Shown one piece after another: positions 24,209-33,317 of a stretch of DNA of 64,000 nucleotides. The notes below the pieces were generated by a model. The model had not been told where the DNA came from. It did no database searches and was given only the letters and a program-made list of their open reading frames with translations. This DNA comes from Bradyrhizobium sp. sGM-13 (lineage in GTDB: Bacteria; Pseudomonadota; Alphaproteobacteria; Rhizobiales; Xanthobacteraceae), in assembly GCF_018398875.1 (NCBI RefSeq), contig NZ_JAGWDK010000003.1, positions 186,001 to 250,000 of the forward strand, read 5' to 3'. The position numbers were made by a program, and so were the translations under genes. Position 1 is the first letter of the stretch, and every line of letters starts with the position of its first letter.

Positions 24209-25606
24209 ATGATCCGTCTTATCGCCCAGCGGGAGTTCACCGAGTTCGTGCGAGACGGCCGGTTGCTATGGGCCGGCGGGATCATGTTGCTTTTGATCGT
24301 GACCGCGCTCGGCGTCGGGTGGCAGCGCCAAAGCCATCTGCATGCCGAGAGGCATGCTGCCCAGCACCTCGACTATGAAGACTGGCTGAAGCAGGACGAG
24401 CGCCATCCGCACGATGCCGCGCATCAGGGGATGCACGTCTTCAAGCCGGAGCCGCCGTTGTCGATTATCGATCCGGGGATCGGGCCCTATGTCGGATCGA
24501 CGATCTGGCTGCAGGCGCACCGCCAGAGCGAGGTGAAATTCCGGCCGGCGCAAGACGCCACGGGATTGCAGCGGTTCGGGACCTTCTCGGCCGCGTGGCT
24601 GGTGCAGATCCTGGCGCCGCTCCTGATCATCGTCTTCGGGTTCAACGCATTCGCGGGCGAGCGCGAGCTCGGCACCTTGCGGCAACTCATGAGCCTTGGC
24701 GTCTCGTCGCGGGCGCTGCTGTGGGGCAAGGCGCTGGCGCTCGCAATGGGCATCGGCGTGCTGCTTGTTCCCGGCGTCGTCGTAGCGGCGGCTGCGGTGG
24801 TGATCGAAAGCGAGCCCGGCCGCCTGCTCGATTCGGCGCTGCGCTTTCTCATGCTCGGGCTGGCCTATGCCGTCTATCTCGCCATTACGGTCTTCGTCGT
24901 CCTGGCGGTCTCGGCGCGGGCGTCATCATCGCGCGTCGCACTAATCTCGCTGCTGGCGCTGTGGATCGTCGGCGTGCTGCTGGCGCCACGCGTGATGTCC
25001 GATCTCTCCCGCCATGTCTACCCGAGCCCGTCGCGCACAGAGTTCGCATCGGACTTGTCGACCGATCTCAAGAGCGAGCACGACAAGGCGTGGCGCGAGC
25101 AGTTCGGTGTCAGCACCGGATGGGGCCCTGACCTGCCCTTGAGCAAATGGGGCGTGGCACTCCAAGTCAACGATCACGTCGGATACGGCGTGCTCGATCG
25201 TCACTTCGGCGCGCTGTGGGACACCTTCGAGAAGCAGCAGCGGATGCAGGAGTGGGCGGGCCTTCTGATCCCGGTGCTGGCCGTACGTTCGTTGTCGATG
25301 GGCTTGTCCGGTACCGATTTCGTCCAGCATCGCGACTTCTCGGTTGCGGCCGAACGCCAGCGCCGGGTCGTGCAGGACATCATGAGCCATGACCTGATCG
25401 ACCATGCCGATCCGCTCGGCGATCGGCATTTCGCCTACCAGGCGGACAAGGAGCTGTGGGCGAAAGTCCCGCCGTTTGACTACCAGACGCCGTCGCTCGC
25501 CGTCGTGCTGCGCCACCACTGGTCCGGCTTCGCGATCCTCTCCGCCGTGCTGGCCGCGGCCGTCGCTCTGGCCCTTCTGTTCGTTCCCCGCAGGTTGCCG
25601 CTCTGA
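24209..25606 (+). CDS. ABC-2 type permease, DUF3526 family (first of two)
   Basis: This 465-residue protein has an N-terminal membrane helix (LLWAGGIMLLLIVTALGVGW), a large periplasmic loop (about residues 40-125), then a cluster of helices. The inner segment AFAGERELGTLRQLMSLGVS is the cytoplasmic ABC-2 coupling motif. A second large loop (about 265-420, with PSPSRTEFASDLS) precedes a final C-terminal helix. DUF3526 proteins pair with NosF-like ATPases. The start codon follows the ATPase stop directly. It shares layout with the next gene, so the pair probably arose by duplication and works as a heterodimer. Confidence 0.88.
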   Translation: MIRLIAQREFTEFVRDGRLLWAGGIMLLLIVTALGVGWQRQSHLHAERHAAQHLDYEDWLKQDERHPHDAAHQGMHVFKPEPPLSIIDPGIGPYVGSTIWLQAHRQSEVKFRPAQDATGLQRFGTFSAAWLVQILAPLLIIVFGFNAFAGERELGTLRQLMSLGVSSRALLWGKALALAMGIGVLLVPGVVVAAAAVVIESEPGRLLDSALRFLMLGLAYAVYLAITVFVVLAVSARASSSRVALISLLALWIVGVLLAPRVMSDLSRHVYPSPSRTEFASDLSTDLKSEHDKAWREQFGVSTGWGPDLPLSKWGVALQVNDHVGYGVLDRHFGALWDTFEKQQRMQEWAGLLIPVLAVRSLSMGLSGTDFVQHRDFSVAAERQRRVVQDIMSHDLIDHADPLGDRHFAYQADKELWAKVPPFDYQTPSLAVVLRHHWSGFAILSAVLAAAVALALLFVPRRLPL

Positions 25607-27063
25607 TGAAAGCACGTACCTTCTGGCTCGTCTTCGCGCACGAAGCGCGCGTCCTGATCGCGGATCGGACCCTGCCGCTCGTTCTGACGCTGTTCGCGCT
25701 TCTGATCGGATACGCAATCACCAACGGCATCGTGGAGATCCGGGCGCGCGACGCTGCCGTTGCATCGATCCTGACCAAGCAGAACGAACGCAACGCCAGG
25801 AATATCGATCAGCTACAGCGGATCAACGCCGGCATCGAGACGCCGGCTCCGTTTTCGAATGCGGCGGACCCCGCCAACGTCGGCGGCGGCCTTGGCGGGC
25901 GCTTTGCCTACGTCCCGACCAGCGCGCTGGCGCCGATGGCGTTCGGCCAGTCGGATATGATCCCGAACTACTACCAGGTCACGTATCGCAGTCGCGTGAA
26001 CTTCATGTACGACAGCGAGATCGAGAATCCGTGGAACCTGCTGAGCGGCCGGTTCGACGTCGCGTTCGTGATCGTTTACCTGCTGCCGCTCTTCATCTTT
26101 GCGATGAGCTACAACCTGCTCTCGGCGGAGCGCGAGCAGGGCACCTTGCGGATGCTGCTGTCGCAGCCGCTCACGCTGACTAAGCTGGTGCTGGCAAAGG
26201 TCTCGATCCGCGCCGGGACCATTCTCACCTGCGCGATCCTGATCCCGGTTGCCGCGTTACTCATTTTTCGACCGGAAACGCGCGACGCGGTTTCGCTGGT
26301 GCAACTCGCCGCATGGGCCGTGCTCGTCTGCGCCTATGGCCTGTTCTGGTTCGCCGTGGCGGTCATCGCCAACGCCTTCAGCCGATCGTCGGCCGCCAAC
26401 GCCCTCGTGCTGGTCGGAAGCTGGGTGGTGCTGGTCTTGATCGTGCCGGTGTTGCTGAATCTCGCCGTGTCCGTCGCCAGTCCTGCGCCGTCGCGAACGG
26501 AACTCGCGACGCAAACGCGCTTGATCACTGTCGACGGGCTGCGGCGTTACCAGAAGCTGTTCAGCGCCGACTATCGCTATTCGGACAAGCCCGACTTGCT
26601 GCTGCCTAAGGACGGCCGCTTCGAAGTACAGTCCCGGCCCAAGGCGGCCTTCATGCTCCAACGCGATGTCGAGGCGGACATCCAGAAGCTGCTCGATCGC
26701 TTTGATGCGCAGTTGGAAGGCCAGCAATCGCTCGTCGATCGCTGGGGCGTCATCTCACCGGCGATTATCGTCCACGAAGGCTTGGCGGCGCTCGCCGGCA
26801 ACGGCTCGCAACGCTACCTGCACTTCCAGCGGCAGGTCGCGACCTTTCACGCGACGTGGAAGCAGTTCTTCGAGCCCAGGATTCTGGAAAGCAGGGCGAT
26901 GACGGAGGCGGACTTCGCGGCCATGCCAACCTGGAAATGGCAGGAAGAAACACTGCGCCGACAATTGTCGGATCTGTCGGTGAGAGCAATCCAGATTCTT
27001 GCCTTGGTTCTCGTCGTTGCGGGTATCGGTTTCTGGCGACTGAAGAAGTCGTCCGCAGTCTGA
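25606..27063 (+). CDS. ABC-2 type permease, DUF3526 family (second of two)
   Basis: This 485-residue paralogue of the preceding permease has the same plan: N-terminal helix (LPLVLTLFALLIGYAITNGI), periplasmic loop, SAEREQGTLRMLLSQPLTL coupling segment, helices, a second loop with SPAPSRTELATQTR, and a last helix. Shared residues between the two (EREQGTLR or ERELGTLR, and PSRTE) support the duplication. Its ATG overlaps the preceding stop by one base (TGATG). Function is unproven; exporters of this class move small molecules or help place metal or lipoprotein cargo. The TonB receptor gene starts 49 bases later. Confidence 0.88.
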   Translation: MKARTFWLVFAHEARVLIADRTLPLVLTLFALLIGYAITNGIVEIRARDAAVASILTKQNERNARNIDQLQRINAGIETPAPFSNAADPANVGGGLGGRFAYVPTSALAPMAFGQSDMIPNYYQVTYRSRVNFMYDSEIENPWNLLSGRFDVAFVIVYLLPLFIFAMSYNLLSAEREQGTLRMLLSQPLTLTKLVLAKVSIRAGTILTCAILIPVAALLIFRPETRDAVSLVQLAAWAVLVCAYGLFWFAVAVIANAFSRSSAANALVLVGSWVVLVLIVPVLLNLAVSVASPAPSRTELATQTRLITVDGLRRYQKLFSADYRYSDKPDLLLPKDGRFEVQSRPKAAFMLQRDVEADIQKLLDRFDAQLEGQQSLVDRWGVISPAIIVHEGLAALAGNGSQRYLHFQRQVATFHATWKQFFEPRILESRAMTEADFAAMPTWKWQEETLRRQLSDLSVRAIQILALVLVVAGIGFWRLKKSSAV

Positions 27064-27112
27064 ACGAGGAAGAGGCCGGCCAGCCAACACTTTAGGATAA
27101 TTGGGGGGTGTA

Positions 27113-29440
27113 ATGTTGCGTGGACGTTCGATGTCGTTGTCGAGCTCGAGCATCACTATCGGTCTTTGCATCGCTCTTGCTGGGACCGACGCCCGCGGTC
27201 AGGCGGATGGCGCAAACCAGCAAAATCGGAGCACCGCGACGCCAACGTCAGAAGCGGCACCTGCGGGGGTGATGTCGCTGCCAGCGATCCACGTCGTGCC
27301 AGACACGCGGCCGCCGAACGCCAAGAGACGGGCAGCGACACGGCGGGCGACGATCCGGACAGCGGCACGGCAGACGGCGACCCGGCCGGCGCCGGTCATG
27401 CCGGTTGTCACCGATCAGGTACCACGGCCGCCATCCGAGAGCGACACCCGGACGGTTCCGCTCGATGCCGTCGCGGCGACATCCTCCCGCCTGGGACTGA
27501 GCGTGAAGGAAACGCCCGCCAGCGTCGAGATCCTGACCCAGGAAGCGCTGCGCGAACGCGGCAGCCGGGTGCTTCGGGAAGCCATTGAGCAGTCCACTGG
27601 ATTTACAGCAAGTGCGATACCGAACGTCACCAGCACCGTGTCGGTGCGCGGCTTCATCAACAACAGCGTGAATGTACTCTACGATGGTATCGGCCTCCCT
27701 CACAACTCGACGGCGGCGCGCTACACCGACCTCGGCAATCTCGAGCGAATTGAATTCCTGCGTGGACCCGCGTCAGTGCTTTACGGCGATGGTTCAGTCG
27801 GGGCCACTATCAATCTCGTTTCACGCTATCCGACCTGGGTTCCGAAAGCCGATGCCGAATACGCCTTCTCGAGCTTCAATTCCCACCGCGTGCATGCTGG
27901 CGTAGGCGGCCCTATTCTCGACAATGCTGCGGCGATCAGGTTCGATGCCTCCGTCAATAATTTTGGCAGCAGCGTAAAGCTCACAAGAAGCCAACTCGAG
28001 CAATACAATGGCTCGATCTTAATCCCGCTCGGGCAGGATCTTGCGCTGACATTGTCGGCCGAAAAACAGATCGACGATATCAAGAACGCCTATTGGGGCA
28101 CGCCCTTCGTGAACGGGCAGCTCGCGGGATTCCTGCGCAACGTCAACTACAACAACCTGACCGATGCCCGCATGGGCTCCGACAGCGACTGGCTCCGCGC
28201 GAACCTGGTCTGGACTCCGACTAAAGAGTGGGAGATCCGAAACATTGCCTATCGATACAGTGCGTATCGCCATTGGCACAATGTCGAAAATTTTGCCTAC
28301 AATGCCGGAAGCAATCCACCGACGGTGACTCGTCGATGGTTCGGTGACCTCGACCATGATCACGACGTTTTAGGCGATCGCATCCAGGCCCGCCATATCG
28401 GCGACATCGCGGGCTTTGCAAACCGGTTCGTCGTCGGCGCCGAGACGTCAACGGTCAGTTGGAAAAGCGCACGGAACGGCTTTCCAGGATCGCAGGTGGT
28501 CGATGCCTTCAACCCGCCAGCAGTTCCGTTCTCTGCAGGCACATCAATCCTTCGCACGCCCGCTCGGGATGTCTCCCTCGATAGTTGGGCGATCTTTGCA
28601 GAGGATCAGCTATCGCTGACGCAGCAATTGAAGGTGCTGGTGGGCGGACGATTTGACTACTTCGAGGGCAATTGGCACTACATCGACCAGGGTGGAATCC
28701 GGCGGCAGCAGACCTACCGCGAACCCTCCTACCGGGCCGCACTCCTCTACGACATCACGCCGCTCACGACGGTCTATGCTTCCTACACGACCGCCTCGGA
28801 AGGTGGCGACTCGTTATACTTCCTCGGGCCGCAACAGACGCAGCTCGGCCTGACCGATGCTCGCCAGACCGAGGTCGGACTGAAGCAAGATATCTTCGGA
28901 CGCGGCGAGTTCACTTTTGCAGCTTACCACATCGTCAAGAAGAACCTCTTCGTGCCGGATCCGGCCAATCCGACCGAACGCATTCCAGTCGGCCAGCAGT
29001 CGTCGAAAGGTGTCGAGGGGACGCTCGGATATCGGCTCAACGAGCAGTGGAAGTTCGACGCCAACGCGGCCCTCGTGCACGCGCGGCTCGATGATTTTAC
29101 CGAGGGAAATCCGCCCCTCTCTCGCGCAGGAAACATCCCGCAATTTGTTCCGAAATACGTTGTCAACATCGGTGTGCGCTACTCTCCGTTTGTATCGTGG
29201 GAATTTGGTGCATGGTTGCGGCATGTAGATTCCGTGTTCATCGACAACGCCAACACGCAGAAGCTACCAGCCTACACGACAGTCGATGTCAGCGCAGTCT
29301 ACAAGTACAGCCGGAATGTCGAGTTCACAGCACGAATACGCAATCTCACCGATGCGCTCTACGCTACGTGGTCTGCCCCGACGCAAGCTTATATCGCAGA
29401 GCCTCGGACATTCGAGATTTCAGCACGCGCTAAATTCTGA
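27113..29440 (+). CDS. TonB-dependent outer-membrane receptor
   Basis: This 775-residue protein starts at ATG 27113 after GGGGGGTG. It has a signal sequence (SSSSITIGLCIALAGTDARG) and a basic, Pro-rich linker. The plug domain follows (SRLGLSVKETPASVEILTQE ... VLREAIEQSTGFTAS, SVRGFINNSVNVLYDGI, IEFLRGPASVLYGDGSVGA), then a 22-strand barrel ending in the aromatic C-terminus ARAKF. The layout is that of ferri-siderophore receptors. An external loop has the acidic/His cluster FGDLDHDHDVLGD, reminiscent of metal-capturing loops. Its place behind a DUF3526 exporter and a Zur-like box suggests uptake of zinc or a metal chelate, which is inference. Confidence 0.9.
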   Translation: MLRGRSMSLSSSSITIGLCIALAGTDARGQADGANQQNRSTATPTSEAAPAGVMSLPAIHVVPDTRPPNAKRRAATRRATIRTAARQTATRPAPVMPVVTDQVPRPPSESDTRTVPLDAVAATSSRLGLSVKETPASVEILTQEALRERGSRVLREAIEQSTGFTASAIPNVTSTVSVRGFINNSVNVLYDGIGLPHNSTAARYTDLGNLERIEFLRGPASVLYGDGSVGATINLVSRYPTWVPKADAEYAFSSFNSHRVHAGVGGPILDNAAAIRFDASVNNFGSSVKLTRSQLEQYNGSILIPLGQDLALTLSAEKQIDDIKNAYWGTPFVNGQLAGFLRNVNYNNLTDARMGSDSDWLRANLVWTPTKEWEIRNIAYRYSAYRHWHNVENFAYNAGSNPPTVTRRWFGDLDHDHDVLGDRIQARHIGDIAGFANRFVVGAETSTVSWKSARNGFPGSQVVDAFNPPAVPFSAGTSILRTPARDVSLDSWAIFAEDQLSLTQQLKVLVGGRFDYFEGNWHYIDQGGIRRQQTYREPSYRAALLYDITPLTTVYASYTTASEGGDSLYFLGPQQTQLGLTDARQTEVGLKQDIFGRGEFTFAAYHIVKKNLFVPDPANPTERIPVGQQSSKGVEGTLGYRLNEQWKFDANAALVHARLDDFTEGNPPLSRAGNIPQFVPKYVVNIGVRYSPFVSWEFGAWLRHVDSVFIDNANTQKLPAYTTVDVSAVYKYSRNVEFTARIRNLTDALYATWSAPTQAYIAEPRTFEISARAKF

Positions 29441-29655
29441 CTAGTGCCGGGCAATCCTATGAGGCTGGATGGCACGGTAGCTCCCGCCAGCGGCGCAGAG
29501 CCATCTTGACCCGCCAGCGATTTCCTGGAGTTCGCGAATGATGGCTAGCGCTTGAGGCGCCAGCGGCACCTGTGCGGTCGTCTCATCTTCATCTTTTTGG
29601 CAGGTATGCGCCATTCGAGTCGAATGAACGTTGGCGGATGAGGGCGGATCCCGAT

Positions 29656-29740
29656 TGGTGCCCCTGGCCGGAATCGAACCAGCACTCCTTGCGGAACTCG
29701 ATTTTGAGTCGAGCGCGTCTACCAGTTCCGCCACAGGGGC
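29656..29740 (-). tRNA. tRNA-Leu, anticodon CAA
   Basis: On the minus strand the 85-base gene begins GCCCCTGTGGCGGAACTGG and ends CAGGGGCACCA, giving a seven-pair acceptor stem and an encoded CCA. The anticodon arm pairs CTCGA with TCGAG around the loop CTCAAAA, placing CAA at positions 34-36 (reads UUG). The T arm GGTTCGATTCC is present. A long variable arm fits class II leucine tRNA. Confidence 0.97.
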
Positions 29741-29893
29741 CTTCGGTCGCGGGCCGGGAGGCCGGTGCGGCGAAGCCGGCGGAATATAGCGGGCAGCGCT
29801 TCCGGGTCAACCCGCGTGGAAGTGATTGTGGTGTGTCTCGACACCTGGGCGGTGGCGGGATAGGAGGCTGATATCTATTTTGAGCATGAACCC

Positions 29894-30448
29894 ATGCTCC
29901 GGAGCACATCCGTGACGTCAGATGCCCTCCATTCGTCGCACGCGCGCCATTCCGCCGATCCGGTCGTCGTTGCAGCACTGGCGATCGCGGTCGTCGCCGC
30001 GGCGACCCTGGCAGGCGCCTGGTTCTTCCAGCTTGTGCTGGATATCCGCCCCTGTCCGCTCTGCCTCGAACAGCGCTACGCCTATTATCTGGCCGTCCCG
30101 CTCGGCCTCCTGGTCGCCTTTGCCGCCTCGCGCGGGGCGCCGCGGCAGGTGGCGCTGGCCGGGTTTGCAGTGCTTCTGCTCGCGGCGCTCGCCAACGCCT
30201 GGCTCGGCGGCTATCACGCCGGCGTCGAATGGCAATTCTGGCAGGGCCCGACCGATTGCTCCGGCCCGCTGGCCGATCTCGGCAGCGCCGGCACGCTGCT
30301 GCAGCGTCTCGACACTGTGAAAGTGATTCGGTGCGACGAGGTGCAGTGGCGCTTCCTCGGCCTCTCCCTTGCCGGCTACAACGTGCTGATCTCGCTGGCG
30401 ATGGCGGCGATCGCCATGTGGGGCATCGTGTCGGCCAAACGGGCATAG
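29894..30448 (+). CDS. dsbB: Disulfide bond formation protein B
   Basis: This 184-residue inner-membrane protein has four hydrophobic helices. The first periplasmic loop carries the redox pair Cys54-Pro-Leu-Cys57 (RPCPLCLEQRYAYY), and the second loop carries Cys122 and Cys147 (PTDCSGPLA and VIRCDEVQW). These match the quinone-linked DsbB mechanism that reoxidises DsbA. The N-terminus from 29894 is a little long; a GTG at 29912 is an alternative start. A DsbA-like thioredoxin-fold protein lies 5 kb downstream (35139-35804) but is not in the same operon. Confidence 0.93.
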   Translation: MLRSTSVTSDALHSSHARHSADPVVVAALAIAVVAAATLAGAWFFQLVLDIRPCPLCLEQRYAYYLAVPLGLLVAFAASRGAPRQVALAGFAVLLLAALANAWLGGYHAGVEWQFWQGPTDCSGPLADLGSAGTLLQRLDTVKVIRCDEVQWRFLGLSLAGYNVLISLAMAAIAMWGIVSAKRA

Positions 30449-30759
30449 CTCGGTCGCAGTAGGCGTCGTTCCCGCGAAAAGCAGGACCCAACCACCAGCC
30501 TAGATTGTCGAAGCGCAGCCGTCGCCCCTTGTGCCCTTTGCGCGGGCCGCGGTGTATGGGCCCCTGCTTTCGCAGGGGCGACATGTTGAGAGGTCGTCGC
30601 CTCTATCCCGTCGGCCCTGCGTTCGCAGGGACCCATAACCACGACTGTTTGTTGTGAGAAGAAGCCGTCTCGCGTAGTGCCATTTCCGCGAGCGGTGGCT
30701 ATGGGGCCCTGGGTTCGCCGCGACGACGAGTGGATAGGCCGCAAAAAAATCGACCTCGT
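30449..30759. repeat. Intergenic stretch made of dispersed hairpin repeats
   Basis: No gene is supported in this 311-base gap. It contains hairpins CCCCTGC/GCAGGGG (30561-30578) and CCCTGC/GCAGGG (30615-30630), together with GGGTCCTGCTTTTCG-like and GGGACCCATAACCACG segments. These are the dispersed elements that create recurring spurious peptides such as MSPLRKQGPIHRG in Bradyrhizobium-like genomes. Confidence 0.65.
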
Positions 30760-31845
30760 CTAATCGTCCACGTCCTCCTGCGGGCGGCCGAACAGGTGCA
30801 CGATGCCGGGCGTCGTGATCGAGACGAACACGAAGCGCGACAGATGATGGGCGCCGACGAAGATCGGATCGATATGCAGCGTCAGCGCCAGCGCCAGCAT
30901 GGCGTCCATCGCGCCCGGTGCAAACGCCACGACGACGTCGGCGAAGCGCACATCGGTAGCCAGCATGATCACCGTGACGAAAGTGGCGGAGATGAGAATC
31001 GCGACCGCAAACGAGCCGAGCCCGGCATTGATGTGGCTGAGCAGCGTCGACGTGCTGATGCGCGCAAAGCGCGTGCCGATCACGGCGCCGATGCCGACCA
31101 GCGCCACGCCGCGCATCCAGGGCGGCAGGCCGCCCTCGACCACGTCGGTGCCGTGCAGCACAGCGGAGGCGATCATCGCGCCGAACATCCAGCTCGCCGG
31201 AAATTTGGCGAACCGCAACAGCAGTGCGACGGCAATGGCCGCGGCCGCCAGCACGGCGAGCTCAAGCGGCGAAGCAATGAGGCTCGCCACTTCCGTCGGC
31301 GTGCTCGAGGCAATGCCGGTGAAGGCCAGCAGTAGCGGCAGGGCGGCGGTCAGGATGATCACGCGCATGGTCTGCACCACGGCGATTGCCGCAACATCGG
31401 CGCCCTTCTCGGCGGCGAGCATGGTGATCTGCGACAGCGCACCGGGACTTCCCGCCAGCAGCGCCGAGGTCTGGTCCCAGCCGTGCACGCGCTGCAGATA
31501 GAAGCTCGAGCCGAAGGTCGAGCAGAACGTCGCCAGCGCCAACAGGCCGATGGTCAGGGGATAGGCGCTCATGTGCTGGATCAGTTGCCGCGATACCAGC
31601 GAGCCCAGCGTGATGCCGAGCAGCACCAAAACGCTCTGCGTCAGGATCGCCGGCATGGTGACCGGCCGCCCTGCCAGCGCGGCGATGGCCACCGCGGCCA
31701 TCGCGCCGGAGATCAACCCGCCCGGCAGGTTAAGCCACAGAAACAGCAAGCCACCGGCGGCGCCGATGACGAGCGTCTCGAGCGTGCCGAGAATCTTGGC
31801 GCGGTCGGACATGGCGGAGGATATCGAGGCGGGGATCAGGCTCAC
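30760..31845 (-). CDS. AbrB-family integral membrane protein (putative ammonia-monooxygenase-like)
   Basis: This 361-residue protein has about 10 hydrophobic segments in two similar halves. Each half has a Gly-rich segment (GLLFLWLNLPGGLISGAMAA and LLRFAKFPASWMFGAMIASA), which is the duplicated pattern of the AbrB/YgjV-like membrane family often labelled as ammonia monooxygenase or regulator. The label is historical; activity is unknown and transport is more plausible. I use the GTG at 31845 (AAGG just upstream); an ATG at 31812 is possible. It stands alone. Confidence 0.82.
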   Translation of the reverse strand: MSLIPASISSAMSDRAKILGTLETLVIGAAGGLLFLWLNLPGGLISGAMAAVAIAALAGRPVTMPAILTQSVLVLLGITLGSLVSRQLIQHMSAYPLTIGLLALATFCSTFGSSFYLQRVHGWDQTSALLAGSPGALSQITMLAAEKGADVAAIAVVQTMRVIILTAALPLLLAFTGIASSTPTEVASLIASPLELAVLAAAAIAVALLLRFAKFPASWMFGAMIASAVLHGTDVVEGGLPPWMRGVALVGIGAVIGTRFARISTSTLLSHINAGLGSFAVAILISATFVTVIMLATDVRFADVVVAFAPGAMDAMLALALTLHIDPIFVGAHHLSRFVFVSITTPGIVHLFGRPQEDVDD

Positions 31846-32095
31846 GCCGCCTTATGGCAAATCCGCTTGCACCGGACAAATGCGTCACGCGATTGCAGCA
31901 ATGCATGGGTAGCGTCTGCACAATGCCTGCACAAACGCCCCGTGGCCTTGGCTGAACGCGGGCTGAATGCGACGGCGGTTCGCGCCTATTCGCCTCAGAA
32001 AATTTTTACCGCAGGGTTCGTCCGACGCGTTGTCGCAAGCTGTGGTTGCGCTAGGATGGTCGCCGCAGATGACTACTGCCCTAAGGAGACCAGGG

Positions 32096-32569
32096 ATGAC
32101 TATTCAAGCAAAAATACTGGGCGCGTGTGCGCTGTCGGCATTAGCTGCGTTTGCGATGACCTCGCAGGCGAATGCCCTGACGGCGCAGGAATGCAGCGCC
32201 AAATACCAGGCCGCGAAGGCCGCCGGCACGCTGGGCGGCCAGAAGTGGAACGACTTCCGGAAAGCCCAGTGCGGCGCCGACGCCGCGCCCGCTGCCGCCG
32301 CTGCGACTCCGGCCGCCGCGCCGAAGGAAGAGAAGACGGCTGCCAAGAAGGAAGCCGCACCCGCTGCGGCGCCATCCGGCCCCGCCACTTTTCCTAGCGC
32401 GGTCGACGCAAAATATTCGAAGGAAACGGCGACGAAGCAGCGCTTCCACACCTGCCTCGATCAATACAACGCCAACAAGGCCAGCAACGCCAACGGCGGG
32501 ATGAAGTGGGTCCAGAAGGGCGGCGGCTATTACAGCGAATGCAACAAGAAGCTGAAGGGCTCGGCCTAG
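32096..32569 (+). CDS. Secreted protein with two related Cys-containing repeats
   Basis: This 157-residue protein starts at ATG 32096 after AAGGAGACCAGGG, and has a signal peptide (MTIQAKILGACALSALAAFA) cleaved near ANA. Two related units flank an Ala/Lys/Pro-rich linker: ECSAKYQAAKAAGTLGGQKW...QCG and HTCLDQYNANKASNANGGMK...ECNKK. Each has a Cys at both ends with a Tyr, Ala-Asn/Gly-Gly core, so each could close one disulfide. The function is unknown; similar small periplasmic proteins are common in Bradyrhizobium. An upstream in-frame start at 31967 lacks a signal and is unlikely. Confidence 0.82.
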   Translation: MTIQAKILGACALSALAAFAMTSQANALTAQECSAKYQAAKAAGTLGGQKWNDFRKAQCGADAAPAAAAATPAAAPKEEKTAAKKEAAPAAAPSGPATFPSAVDAKYSKETATKQRFHTCLDQYNANKASNANGGMKWVQKGGGYYSECNKKLKGSA

Positions 32570-32622
32570 CCAGCAATCGACGCGGGCGCGGCCGGAGGTT
32601 TCGGCCGCGCCTACAATTCCGT

Positions 32623-33219
32623 TTACAATCCGCGAAGCAACGTCTCGGCCGACTTCGCCACCAGTTGAGCGCGCTTGCGCTGGCCGTGTTCGAGAAACAG
32701 CAGGCTCTGCCCGAACACGAAGCAGTAGAACAGGAACGCCTGCGCGTCGGCCTCCTCGGCCGCCAGTCCGGTCGCGCGATAGAGATGCCCGACATTCTTC
32801 AGCCGCGCGGCGTCCACGCTCGCCACCGCATTGGCCGCAAGCTCGTCGGAGCGGGCCCATTGCCGAATCGCCAGTTCGACCGCCATGCCCTCGGTGTTCA
32901 TGCGCTCGGAATAGAGCGCGATCAGCGCCTTCAGCCGCTCGCGCGCGGTCGCACCGTCGAGGCTGGCCTGTTTCTCGATCGCGGCGATGCGGCCCGCGCT
33001 CCAGTGCTGCAGCATGGCGTCCAGCAGGGCCGCGCGGTCGCGGAAGCGGCGGTAAAAGCCGCCCTTGGTGACGCCGAGGTTCTTGGCGAGCACCTCGACC
33101 CGTACGCCCTCGACGCCGGTCCGGGCGATTTCCTCAAAGCCGGCCTCGATCCAGCTCTCGTGACGAAGCTCGCCGGCGCGCGCCTCTCCGGTTCGCGCCT
33201 CTCCTTTGGCATCGCTCAT
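32623..33219 (-). CDS. TetR-family transcriptional repressor
   Basis: This 198-residue protein starts at ATG 33219. The N-terminal TetR helix-turn-helix reads GFEEIARTGVEGVRVEVLAK followed by LGVTKGGFYRRFRDRAALLD (about residues 28-70). The C-terminal all-helical domain would bind a ligand, likely an acyl-CoA or related compound given its divergent thioesterase neighbours (inferred). Two palindromic sites lie in the 98-base divergent promoter (33242-33291), so it probably represses itself and the thioesterase genes. Confidence 0.9.
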   Translation of the reverse strand: MSDAKGEARTGEARAGELRHESWIEAGFEEIARTGVEGVRVEVLAKNLGVTKGGFYRRFRDRAALLDAMLQHWSAGRIAAIEKQASLDGATARERLKALIALYSERMNTEGMAVELAIRQWARSDELAANAVASVDAARLKNVGHLYRATGLAAEEADAQAFLFYCFVFGQSLLFLEHGQRKRAQLVAKSAETLLRGL

Positions 33220-33241
33220 GGTCCGGTCCCACCGAGTGTCG

Positions 33242-33291
33242 ATACGGTACCGTATTGCTAACCCGGAGAGACTTTGATACGCTACCGTATC
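33242..33291. promoter_or_regulatory. Twin palindromic operators, probable TetR binding sites
   Basis: ATACGGTACCGTAT (33242-33255) is a perfect 14-bp palindrome. A second copy, GATACGCTACCGTATC (33276-33291), differs at one position from a perfect GATACGGTACCGTATC. Centres are 35 bases apart and both lie between the divergent TetR and thioesterase starts. Confidence 0.8.
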
Positions 33292-33317
33292 AAGAGACAA
33301 AAGAGCGGGAGCAAACG

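Noticed and set aside
29441..29734. Minus-strand 97-residue ORF beginning MAELVDALDSKSSSARSAGS
   Set aside because: The N-terminal peptide is the translation of the tRNA-Leu gene, a classic false ORF.
29589..30584. Long minus-strand ORF beginning MSPLRKQGPIHRG
   Set aside because: It starts in a dispersed intergenic repeat and runs antisense to dsbB and the tRNA; the peptide is a known repeat artefact.
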